From: Roseospira marina
GTDB taxonomy: Bacteria; Pseudomonadota; Alphaproteobacteria; Rhodospirillales; Rhodospirillaceae
NCBI RefSeq assembly: GCF_014197855.1
Contig: NZ_JACIGJ010000006.1
Span: 205,740 to 269,739, forward strand
Direction: 5' to 3'
DNA: 64,000 nucleotides
Shown here: positions 37,711 to 45,088 of the stretch, in pieces
Layout: each line of letters begins with the position of its first letter
Numbering within the stretch: position 1 is the first letter of the stretch
Made by a program: the position numbers and the translations under genes
Notes under the pieces: generated by a model
Seen by the model: only the letters and a program-made list of their open reading frames with translations
What the model was told of the DNA's origin: nothing
The model's database searches: none

Positions 37711-39375
37711 GTGAAGGTTGCCATCTACGCCCGTTATTCCTCCGACAATCAGCGCGACGCCTCCATCGCCGATCAGTTCCGCATGTGCCGCCTCCATGCT
37801 GAGAAGCAGGGCTGGATCATCGTCGAGGAATACTCTGACCATGCAATCTCGGGCGCATCGCTGCTACGTCCAGGCGTGCAGGCGCTGATTTCCGATGCCA
37901 CACGCGGCCGCTTCGATCTCGTCCTTGCCGAGGCAATGGACCGTCTCTCGCGCGACCAGGAAGACATCGCCGGCCTGTTCAAGCGGATGTCCTATTCGGA
38001 CGTGAAGATCTTCACCCTGTCCGAGGGCGAGGTCTCGCACCTGCATGTCGGCCTGAAGGGTACGATGAATGCGCTTTTCCTCAAGGACCTGGCCGACAAA
38101 ACTCGCCGCGGCCAACGCGGGCGCGTGGAGGCCGGCAAGTCGGGCGGCGGCAATGCCTACGGCTATGACGTCGTCAAGAAGCTCGATAGCAACGGCGAGC
38201 CGATCAGAGGCGACCGAACCATCAACGACGCTCAAGCCGAGGTCGTGCGACGCATCTTCCGCGACTATGCCGCGGGCAAGTCGGCCAAGACGATCGCCTT
38301 TGCACTTAATAAGGAAGGCATCCCCGCACCTTCGGGTGGCGATTGGGGCTTCAGCACCATCAACGGCAATCCGAAGCGTGGGAACGGCATCCTCAACAAC
38401 GAGATGTATGTCGGCAAGATCGTCTGGAACCGTCAGCGCTTCGTGAAGGATCCCGACACGGGCAAGCGACAAGCACGGCCGAACCCGGAAGAGGACTGGG
38501 TGATCCAGGAAGTGCCGGAACTGCGTATTCTGGAAGACGAGCTCTGGGAAACCGTAAAGGCCCGCCAGGCCAGGAACAGGCTCGCCCGGGACGAGAACGG
38601 CCACGCCGAGGTGGCAACAGTCAATCGGCGCCGGCGTCCGAAGTATCTCTTCTCGGGTCTCACCAAATGCGCATGCTGCGGAGGCGGATACTCGGCGATC
38701 TCCGCGACGTTGATCGGCTGCTCCACGGCACGGAACAAGGGCACCTGCGACAATCGCGTCAACATCCGTCGCGATGAGTTGGAGTCCCGCGTCCTGAACG
38801 CCCTGCGCACCCGGCTCGTGGACCCGGCGCTATTCGCCAGGTTCTGCGAGGTCTTTACGCAGGAGGTCAATCGCCTGCGCATGGAGGGGCGCGCCAACTT
38901 GGCAGCGGCAGAGGCCGAGATAAGGAAGATCGATCGCGAGCTGGATACCTTGCTCGACCTGATCTTCAAGGGAGGTGCAGCCGACAGGATCAATGCGAAG
39001 ATGGTTGGCCTGGAGCAGCGGAAAAAGGAAGTCGAAGCCTTCCTCGCAGAAGCCGACGAGCCTCCGCCGCTCCTGCATCCCTCGATGGCGCAGCTCTACC
39101 GCTCGCGCGTCCAGGGCCTCTATGACGCCCTGCAGGGCGAGGACGAAGAGAAGCGCACGGAAGCGGCCGATATCATCAGGACGTTGGTCGAGGACATCGT
39201 GCTGACGCCGGTGGATGGCAAGGTAGAGATCGACGTGCGCGGCGATCTCGCTGGAATCCTTACACTTTCCGTTCAAACGAAAAACCCCGCCGGTCGGGCG
39301 GGGTCATCGCAAGTAAAGATGGTTGCGGGGGCCTGCAACCGTCCTGGTGGAGCTCCGCCCTGGGCGCTCACCTGA
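37711..39375 (+). CDS. Large serine recombinase (site-specific integrase of the island)
   Basis: 554 residues from GTG 37711. Resolvase domain: IYARYSSDNQRDASIADQF (catalytic Ser in the RYSSDNQR segment) and ALISDATRGRFDLVLAEAMD. Then the Recombinase domain (NRQRFVKDPDTGKRQARPNP), a zinc ribbon (CACCGGGYSAIS, then KGTCDNR) and a coiled coil (about 415-455). It integrates or excises the element at att sites. The 3' end is odd: after SSQVKMVAGA the last codons (CNRPGGAPPWALT) run into the interrupted permease gene, so the C-terminus depends on the insertion site. Confidence 0.92.
   Translation: MKVAIYARYSSDNQRDASIADQFRMCRLHAEKQGWIIVEEYSDHAISGASLLRPGVQALISDATRGRFDLVLAEAMDRLSRDQEDIAGLFKRMSYSDVKIFTLSEGEVSHLHVGLKGTMNALFLKDLADKTRRGQRGRVEAGKSGGGNAYGYDVVKKLDSNGEPIRGDRTINDAQAEVVRRIFRDYAAGKSAKTIAFALNKEGIPAPSGGDWGFSTINGNPKRGNGILNNEMYVGKIVWNRQRFVKDPDTGKRQARPNPEEDWVIQEVPELRILEDELWETVKARQARNRLARDENGHAEVATVNRRRRPKYLFSGLTKCACCGGGYSAISATLIGCSTARNKGTCDNRVNIRRDELESRVLNALRTRLVDPALFARFCEVFTQEVNRLRMEGRANLAAAEAEIRKIDRELDTLLDLIFKGGAADRINAKMVGLEQRKKEVEAFLAEADEPPPLLHPSMAQLYRSRVQGLYDALQGEDEEKRTEAADIIRTLVEDIVLTPVDGKVEIDVRGDLAGILTLSVQTKNPAGRAGSSQVKMVAGACNRPGGAPPWALT
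39280..39304 (-). terminator. Leftward hairpin terminator inside recombinase 3' end
   Basis: ACCCCGCC (39284-39291) and GGCGGGGT (39297-39304) form a tight hairpin with a 5-base loop. Read on the reverse strand the hairpin is followed by TTTTT, so it would stop transcription entering the element from the host side. It lies within the coding part of the recombinase (residues NPAGRAG). Orientation and T-tract are direct observations; function is inferred. Confidence 0.5.
39310..39365. other. Right attachment junction (att) of the serine-recombinase island
   Basis: The recombinase homology fades after MVAGA (about 39331), and from about 39357 the DNA is an ABC permease gene in another frame and of higher G+C. 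GGTTGC (39320-39325) and GCAACC (39334-39339) form an inverted repeat around GGGGGCCT, a plausible crossover core. The exact crossover cannot be fixed without the left junction, which lies outside the window. Confidence 0.55.
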
Positions 39376-39779
39376 CCTGGACGCTGCCCTTCGGCCTTCT
39401 GATCATGTTCGCCGTGTTCAACCGCTTCAGTCATTCCTACGAGGAGGCCGCCCGCGACCTGGGCGCCACCCCCTGGCAGACCGTGCGCCATGTGGTTCTG
39501 CCCATCATCGCGCCCAGCCTGATCGGCGTGGCGATGTTCGGCTTCACGCTGTCCTATGACGAGTTCGCCCGCACCCTGATGACCGCAGGCGTCCACAACA
39601 CCCTGCCGCTGGAGATCTACGGCATGACCACCAACGTCACCACCCCGGTGCTGTACGCCCTGGGCACCGTGACGACGCTGTTCTCGTTCACGATCATCGG
39701 GGGCAGTCTGCTGGGCGTCGCCGTCCTGCGCCGCCGCCGCGCCCGTCATGGCTCCGACGCCGGCAAGGGAACCCTTTGA
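39360..39779 (+). pseudogene. ABC transporter permease, 3' fragment (PotC-like)
   Basis: About 139 residues of the C-terminal half of a binding-protein-dependent permease: LGAHLTWTLPFGLLIMF, the EAA loop EEAARDLGATPWQTVRHVVL (contact with the ATPase), ALIGVAMFG-like helices, PLEIYGMTTN and a final helix. The upstream half is replaced by the recombinase gene at about 39355, so the gene is split by the island. Similarity is to PotC/spermidine-putrescine-type permeases. An internal ATG at 39405 exists but would lack several helices. It ends just before the racemase gene (2 bases from its ATG), so it was the first part of this operon. Confidence 0.82.
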
Positions 39780-39781
39780 GC

Positions 39782-40534
39782 ATGCCCCGCCTTCTCGTCC
39801 TCAATCCCAACACCACCGCCTCCATGACGCGGACCATCGGCGCCGCCGCCCGGGCCGTCGCGGCGCAAGGCACCGAGATCCTGGACCGCAATCCGGCGAT
39901 GGGCCCGGCCAGCGTCGAGGGCTGGTACGACGAGGCCCTGTGTCTGCCCGGGATGCTTCAGGAGATCGCGCGCGGCGAGGCCGAGGGCGTGGACGGCCAC
40001 CTGATCGCCTGCTTCGACGATCCGGGCCTCGATGCCGCCCGGTGCCGCGCGACCGCCCCCGTCGTGGGCTGCGCCGAGGCGGGCCTGCACATGGCGTCGC
40101 TGATCGCCGGGCGCTTCGCCGTGGTCACCACCCTGTCGCGGTCGGTCGCGACCATCGAGCATCTGGCCCACCGCTATGGCGTCGCCGGGCGCTGCGCCGT
40201 GCGCGCCACCGACATCCCGGTCCTGGACCTGGAGATCCCCGGTTCCGCCGCCGAGGACCGCATCGCCGGGGAAATCGACCGCGCCATCGCCGACGACCGC
40301 GCCGAGGCCATTGTCCTGGGCTGCGCGGGCATGGCCGATCTCGCCGGGCGCCTGTCCGCCCGGGCCGGCGTTCCGGTCATCGACGGCGTCGCCGCCGGGG
40401 TGAAGCTGTTGGAGGGGCTGGCCGGTCTCGGTCTGCGCACAAGCAAGGCCGGGCCTTATGCCCCACCGCGCCCCAAACAGTATGCCGGCGCCCTTGCTGC
40501 CTTCGCCCCGCCCGCCGCGCCTGGGGATGGGTGA
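39782..40534 (+). CDS. Aspartate/glutamate/hydantoin racemase
   Basis: 250 residues from ATG 39782. Typical N-terminal LLVLNPNTTASMTRTIG, with two catalytic cysteines in IACFDDPG (about residue 77) and VLGCAGMADL (about 180), as in hydantoin and Asp/Glu racemases. It would interconvert enantiomers of 5-substituted hydantoins or an allantoin-like ring. The next genes encode carbamoylase-type M20 enzymes, supporting hydantoin use over amino-acid racemisation; a hydantoinase is not in view. Cytoplasmic. Confidence 0.85.
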   Translation: MPRLLVLNPNTTASMTRTIGAAARAVAAQGTEILDRNPAMGPASVEGWYDEALCLPGMLQEIARGEAEGVDGHLIACFDDPGLDAARCRATAPVVGCAEAGLHMASLIAGRFAVVTTLSRSVATIEHLAHRYGVAGRCAVRATDIPVLDLEIPGSAAEDRIAGEIDRAIADDRAEAIVLGCAGMADLAGRLSARAGVPVIDGVAAGVKLLEGLAGLGLRTSKAGPYAPPRPKQYAGALAAFAPPAAPGDG

Positions 40535-40571
40535 TGGAAATGCCCGCGCCCACGCGCCATGATACGATGAC

Positions 40572-40591
40572 TGTCGACACTCCTGTCGACA
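40572..40591. promoter_or_regulatory. Twin TGTCGACA palindromes (GntR operator candidate)
   Basis: Two identical 8-base palindromes TGTCGACA lie at 40572-40579 and 40584-40591, spaced 12 bases start to start, and end 22 bases before the GntR gene. FCD-type GntR regulators bind short GT...AC palindromes, so autoregulation is plausible. Confidence 0.5.
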
Positions 40592-40613
40592 AGTCCGGAC
40601 GAACCGCACTGCC

Positions 40614-41336
40614 ATGTCGAAGCTGAACCCCGTGTCCCCTCCCGTGTCCGAGGACATGACCGAGGATGACGTCCATCGGCATATCGCCGAGGCGATCATT
40701 GACCGGCGCCTTCCGCCGGGCGTCAAGCTGGTCGAGCAGAACCTGGCGGACATCTTTTCGGTCAGCCGCGCCCGGGTGCGCGCTGCCCTGAGCCGCCTCG
40801 CGCTGGAGAAGATGGTCACGGTGGAACCCAACCGGGGCGCCCGCGTCGCCACGCCGTCGGTGGAGGAAGCCCGGCAGGTGTTCGACGCCCGCTTCCTGGT
40901 CGAGGACGGCATCGTGCGCGCCGCCGCCCGCGCCATGGACGCCGCCGCCCGCGCCCGCCTGGAGGCCCACGTCCAGGCCGAGGCCGACGCCCGCGCTCGC
41001 CGCGATCGCCACGCCGTGATCCGCCTGTCGGGCGAGTTCCATCTGCTGCTGGCCGACATCGCGGGCAACGGGGTGCTTCTGGACTTCCTGCGCGAGTTGA
41101 TCTCCCGCTCGTCCCTGGTCATTTCCGTCTACGAGCGCCCGGGGGCCACGGACTGCTCCCACCACGGCCACCACGATCTCCTGCACCACCTGATCGCGCG
41201 CAACGCCGAGGGTGCTGCAACCGCCATGCGCCAGCACATGGAGGAGATCGTCGAGAGCCTCGATCTCTCCGCCCATCGGGAGGATGGCGTCGACCTGATG
41301 CGGGTCTTCGCCTCCCTGCGTCGGGTGGACGCATGA
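40614..41336 (+). CDS. GntR family transcriptional regulator (FCD type)
   Basis: 240 residues. Winged helix at about 20-80 (IAEAIIDRRLPPGVKLVEQN, then SVSRARVRAALSRL), FCD effector domain at about 92-222 (ARFLVEDGIVRAA, GEFHLLLADIAGN, HHDLLHHLIARNAEGA) with metal-ligand-like His and Asp. Its stop overlaps the next ATG (ATGA), so it is co-transcribed with the two amidohydrolases and likely represses the operon until a degradation intermediate binds. The gap before it carries twin palindromes. Confidence 0.9.
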   Translation: MSKLNPVSPPVSEDMTEDDVHRHIAEAIIDRRLPPGVKLVEQNLADIFSVSRARVRAALSRLALEKMVTVEPNRGARVATPSVEEARQVFDARFLVEDGIVRAAARAMDAAARARLEAHVQAEADARARRDRHAVIRLSGEFHLLLADIAGNGVLLDFLRELISRSSLVISVYERPGATDCSHHGHHDLLHHLIARNAEGAATAMRQHMEEIVESLDLSAHREDGVDLMRVFASLRRVDA

Positions 41337-42571
41337 TCGACGCCACCATCTCCGGCGACCGCCTCCTCGCGCGCTGCGACGCCCTGGCCGCGCTGAGCGA
41401 GACCGAAGGCGCCCTGACCCGAACCTACCTCTCCCCTCAGCATGCCGAGGCCAACGCGCTCGTCGGCGGCTGGATGGCCGAGGCCGGGATGACGGTCCGC
41501 GTCGATGCGCTCGGCAACCTGATCGGCCGCCGGGATGGCACCACGCCGGGCGCCCCGGCGGTCATGATCGGCAGCCACCTGGACACGGTCCGCGACGCGG
41601 GCCGGTACGACGGCATGCTCGGCGTCCTGACCGGGATCGAAGTGGTGGAGGCTCTGGCGGAGGCCGGCCGCACCCTCCCCTTCGCCGTGGAGGTCGTGGG
41701 ATTCGGCGACGAGGAGGGAACCCGCTTCGGCACCACCCTGATCGGCAGCCTGGGCGTTGCGGGTCTCCTGACGCCCGAGATCCTCTCGGTCCGCGACCGC
41801 GACGGCGTCGCCCTCGGCGAGGCGCTGAGGGCGTTCGGCCTGGATCCCGCCCTCTGGACGACCGCCGCCCGGCACCCCGGCGACCTGCGGGCCTATCTGG
41901 AGGTCCACATCGAGCAAGGCCCGCAGTTGGAGGCCCTGGGCGAAGCGGTCGGCGTGGTGACCGCCATCGCCGGCGCCACCCGGCGCGCCATCACCCTCAC
42001 GGGCCAGGCCGGCCACGCGGGCACCGTGCCCATGGACGCGCGCCGCGACGCCCTGGCCGGGGCGGCGGAGGCCATTCTGGCGGTCGAGGCCGTGGCCCGC
42101 GACCACGGCGTGGTCGCCACTGTGGGCACGGTCGAGGCCCATCCCGGGGCGGTGAACGTCATCCCCGGCGCGGCCCGGCTCACCGTGGACCTGCGCGCCG
42201 CGGAGGATCCGGCCCGGGTTGCCGCGCTTGCCGACCTGGACGGGCGGTTGACCGGGGTCGCCCAACGCCGCGCCCTCGCCCTGTCGATGGACACGATGCA
42301 CGACAGCGGCGCCACACCCTGCGCACCGCCGCTGATGGACGCCCTGTCCCGCGCCATCGCGGACCGGGGCGGCGCCGCGCCCCGTCTGATGAGCGGCGCC
42401 GGGCATGACGCCATGGCCATGACCGCCCTGGCGCCGGTCGCCATGCTGTTCGTGCGCTGCGCCGGCGGCATCTCCCACAACCCCGCCGAGGCCATCACCG
42501 CGGCGGACGCCGGGACGGCGGCGGCCGTCCTTCATGACACCCTTCTCCTGCTCGCCGAGGATTGCCCATGA
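41333..42571 (+). CDS. M20 amidohydrolase, N-carbamoyl-amino-acid hydrolase/allantoate amidohydrolase type
   Basis: 412 residues. Metal ligands visible in MIGSHLDTVRDAGRYDG (His, Asp) and GDEEGTRFGTTLIGS (Glu-Glu), with the dimerisation domain in the middle and the late AGHDAMAM (His). This is the HyuC/AllC/beta-ureidopropionase pattern: hydrolysis of the carbamoyl or ureido group, releasing CO2 and ammonia. With the racemase upstream, N-carbamoyl-amino acids are a likely substrate; allantoate is the alternative. Overlaps neighbours on both sides. Confidence 0.88.
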   Translation: MIDATISGDRLLARCDALAALSETEGALTRTYLSPQHAEANALVGGWMAEAGMTVRVDALGNLIGRRDGTTPGAPAVMIGSHLDTVRDAGRYDGMLGVLTGIEVVEALAEAGRTLPFAVEVVGFGDEEGTRFGTTLIGSLGVAGLLTPEILSVRDRDGVALGEALRAFGLDPALWTTAARHPGDLRAYLEVHIEQGPQLEALGEAVGVVTAIAGATRRAITLTGQAGHAGTVPMDARRDALAGAAEAILAVEAVARDHGVVATVGTVEAHPGAVNVIPGAARLTVDLRAAEDPARVAALADLDGRLTGVAQRRALALSMDTMHDSGATPCAPPLMDALSRAIADRGGAAPRLMSGAGHDAMAMTALAPVAMLFVRCAGGISHNPAEAITAADAGTAAAVLHDTLLLLAEDCP

Positions 42572-43794
42572 CCATCGACGGATCCCGTCTTCACGCCGTC
42601 CTCGACGGACTGTCCGACCAACAGATCGCCTTCCTGGCCGCGCTGGTGCGCGTGCCCTCCGACAACCCGCCCGGCGATTGCGCCCCCCACGCGGACACGG
42701 CGGCGGACCTGCTGGAGCGGCTGGGATTCACCGTCGAACGCCATCCCGTCCCGCCGGACCTCGTCGCGGCCAACGGCATGGTCTCGGCCACCAACCTGAT
42801 CGTGCGCGAGCGTTTCGGCGATGGGCCGACCGTGGCGCTGAACGCCCACGGCGACGTGGTCGCACCGGGTGAGGGCTGGACCCGCGATCCCTACGGCGCC
42901 GCCATCGAGGGCGGCGTGATGTATGGCCGGGGCGTTGCCGTGTCGAAGTCCGACTTCGCCACCTACGCCTTCGCCCTCCTGGCGCTGCGCCAGATGGAGG
43001 CCCCGCTCAAGGGCACGGTGGAACTGCACCTGACCTATGACGAAGAGGCCGGCGGCGCCATCGGCCCGCAATGGCTGCTGGAGAGCGGGCTGTCCACGCC
43101 GGATTTCGCCGTTTCGGCGGGGTTCTCCTATCAGGTCGTCACCGCGCACAACGGCTGCCTGCACCTGGAGGTGACCGTGTCCGGTCGCTCCGCCCACGCC
43201 GCGCGCCCAGATACGGGGCATGACGCGCTGGAGGCCGCGACGGCCCTGTTGACCGCGCTCTATGGCCTGCGCGCCGACCTGGCGACCGTCCGCTCGCAGG
43301 TCCCGGGCATCGACGCGCCGACCCTGGTCGTTGGGCTGATCGCGGGGGGCATCAACACCAACGTGGTGCCCGACAAGGTGACCTTCCGCCTGGACCGCCG
43401 CCTGATCCCCGAGGAGAACGCCGAACAGGCGCAGGCGGCGATCACGACCCTGCTGGAGGAGGCCGCGGCGCCGTTGGAGGGGATCTCCGTCGCCGTCCGC
43501 CGGATCCTACTGGCCGAGGCGTTCGGCCCCGTGCCCGGCTCCGACCGGTTGACCGCCGCGTTCCAGACCGCGGCGGAGACCGCGTTTGGTGAAGCCGTTC
43601 CCGCCGTCGGCATCCCGTTGTACACGGACGCCCGCCACTATGCGGCGGCGGGTGTGCCGACCGTGCTCTACGGTGCCGGACCGCACTCCCTGCTTGATGC
43701 CAACGCCCACCGGGCCGACGAGAAGCTGGTGTTGACCGATCTGCGCAAGGCGACGGAGGCGGTCGCCCTGGCCCTCGCCGACCTGCTGGGATAG
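42568..43794 (+). CDS. M20 family peptidase (ArgE/DapE-like)
   Basis: 408 residues from ATG 42568, which overlaps the previous stop (ATGA). Metal-site motifs: VALNAHGDVVAPGEGW (His, Asp), TYDEEAGGAIG (Glu-Glu), late GPHSLLDANAHRADEKL (His). It hydrolyses an amide in an acylated amino acid or dipeptide. As the last gene of the operon it may process the product of the carbamoylase or a related conjugate. Exact substrate unknown. Confidence 0.87.
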   Translation: MTIDGSRLHAVLDGLSDQQIAFLAALVRVPSDNPPGDCAPHADTAADLLERLGFTVERHPVPPDLVAANGMVSATNLIVRERFGDGPTVALNAHGDVVAPGEGWTRDPYGAAIEGGVMYGRGVAVSKSDFATYAFALLALRQMEAPLKGTVELHLTYDEEAGGAIGPQWLLESGLSTPDFAVSAGFSYQVVTAHNGCLHLEVTVSGRSAHAARPDTGHDALEAATALLTALYGLRADLATVRSQVPGIDAPTLVVGLIAGGINTNVVPDKVTFRLDRRLIPEENAEQAQAAITTLLEEAAAPLEGISVAVRRILLAEAFGPVPGSDRLTAAFQTAAETAFGEAVPAVGIPLYTDARHYAAAGVPTVLYGAGPHSLLDANAHRADEKLVLTDLRKATEAVALALADLLG

Positions 43795-44119
43795 GGATGG
43801 AGATAGGGGCGGGGGCGCCCCCTCGATCCCCCGGAAAAGCGTCGGCGGGCATTGCTTTTGCTGGCGTTCCACTCGATCCGGTCGGAACGCCAGCGTATGG
43901 AACCGATGGACTAAAATCGTCTGTTCCGCTGGTATTTCGGGCTGTCGATGGATGCCGCGATCTGGGCCGCGACGGTGTCCACCAAGACCCACGATCGGCT
44001 CTCGTCGTGATCGTCTCCAGAGCATTTTGCGTGACATCGGGATCACGAAAAATTCTCTAACTTTTTGATATTGAAGCAAATCGTCGTCGCGATCTGTTCC
44101 AGATCGCTCGGGATTGGCT
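43795..44119. other. Gene-free convergent spacer
   Basis: 325 bases lie between the M20 gene and the convergent tail-collar gene. A perfect GGGGGCGCCCCC palindrome at 43811-43822 could contribute to termination, though it has no loop or T-run. The rest is noncoding on both strands as far as I can see. Confidence 0.4.
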
Positions 44120-44890
44120 CTAGTCACGCGGCGGATAGATGCCGCCGGTCGCGATGCAGAATATCAAGCCGACACTCGGATCAACGGTGGGCACAGGGGC
44201 GCCGGTCCCCGTCATTGCGTTCGTGACGGTGACCGTGCCGCCGCTTCCGCTGCCGCCCCCACCGGAGACCCCGTTGAGGGATACGGAGCCACTGAGCGTG
44301 CTCGTGTAGAGGTTCACGGCCGCGCCGCCCAGAGCCGGCGCGTCCACCGCTCCGAGGTAGTCGCCGTCCAGGGGCGTGCTGCGGTCGCCCGAGGCCGTGC
44401 TGATCTGCACCGCCGCGTCACTGCCGCTTCCGCCTCCACCGGACGAATCAGGCGTGAACACCGCCGTCGCGCCATGGGTATGTTGCGCAAGCTGTGCCTC
44501 CGAAAGGGTGCGCACCTCTGCGCCCCGCATCTCCCCCAAATCGACGTCGGTCAATCCGACCCCCTGCCCAGCCCCGATGGGAATCCGACCGCGCAAATCC
44601 GGGTAGGCAAACGACACCCGGCCATCGCCGCCATAGGTGTTGGAGAGCAGGGAATACAGGGCGGTGTTCTCGGCGATTGGCACGACCTGTCCGGCGGCCT
44701 GTTCATAACCGCGCGGGCAGAAACTGGCGGCGGTGATGCAGATGCTTCCCATGTACTGCTCGCCATTGGCCGCGCACGCTTTGGCCGCATCCGGCGCCGC
44801 CGCCAGGGTCAGCGCGCCCACCGCGAGTCCCATAAGCGTCCCGGACGCCGACATCCGGGTCATCGGCCCCTGTGTCACGGCACGTGTCAT
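44120..44890 (-). CDS. Secreted phage tail-collar-domain protein
   Basis: 256 residues from ATG 44890 (GGGAGA six bases upstream). After a signal-peptide-like stretch ending near AKACA, a tail-collar fold: GSICITAASFCPRGYEQAAG, then YSLLSNTYGGDGRVSFAYPD and LRGRIPIGAG, the pattern of microcystin-dependent (Mdp) proteins. Two Gly/Ser-rich linkers follow, and the end VDPSVGLIFCIATGGIYPPRD is the family's conserved terminus. There are no other phage genes nearby, so it is a secreted host protein, probably extracellular. Confidence 0.8.
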   Translation of the reverse strand: MTRAVTQGPMTRMSASGTLMGLAVGALTLAAAPDAAKACAANGEQYMGSICITAASFCPRGYEQAAGQVVPIAENTALYSLLSNTYGGDGRVSFAYPDLRGRIPIGAGQGVGLTDVDLGEMRGAEVRTLSEAQLAQHTHGATAVFTPDSSGGGGSGSDAAVQISTASGDRSTPLDGDYLGAVDAPALGGAAVNLYTSTLSGSVSLNGVSGGGGSGSGGTVTVTNAMTGTGAPVPTVDPSVGLIFCIATGGIYPPRD

Positions 44891-45088
44891 TGTCACTCTC
44901 CCATCCGGTTCGGGCGCATCATGGCCCAGCGACCTCGATCTTTAATGAATTAATAAGTGTTGCACGGTATCAGAGGTTATCAGAGGCGGCAATAATCAAG
45001 TTTCGGGACAACAAACAAGACAACACATCTTTTTCGAGAGCAGATCCCGGCAACGCCTTACCCCTGAATTTCGGAAGGAGATGGCGCG

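Noticed and set aside
43811..43822. GGGGGCGCCCCC palindrome as a terminator
   Set aside because: It has no loop-forming spacer and no following T-run, so it is mentioned only as part of the gap.
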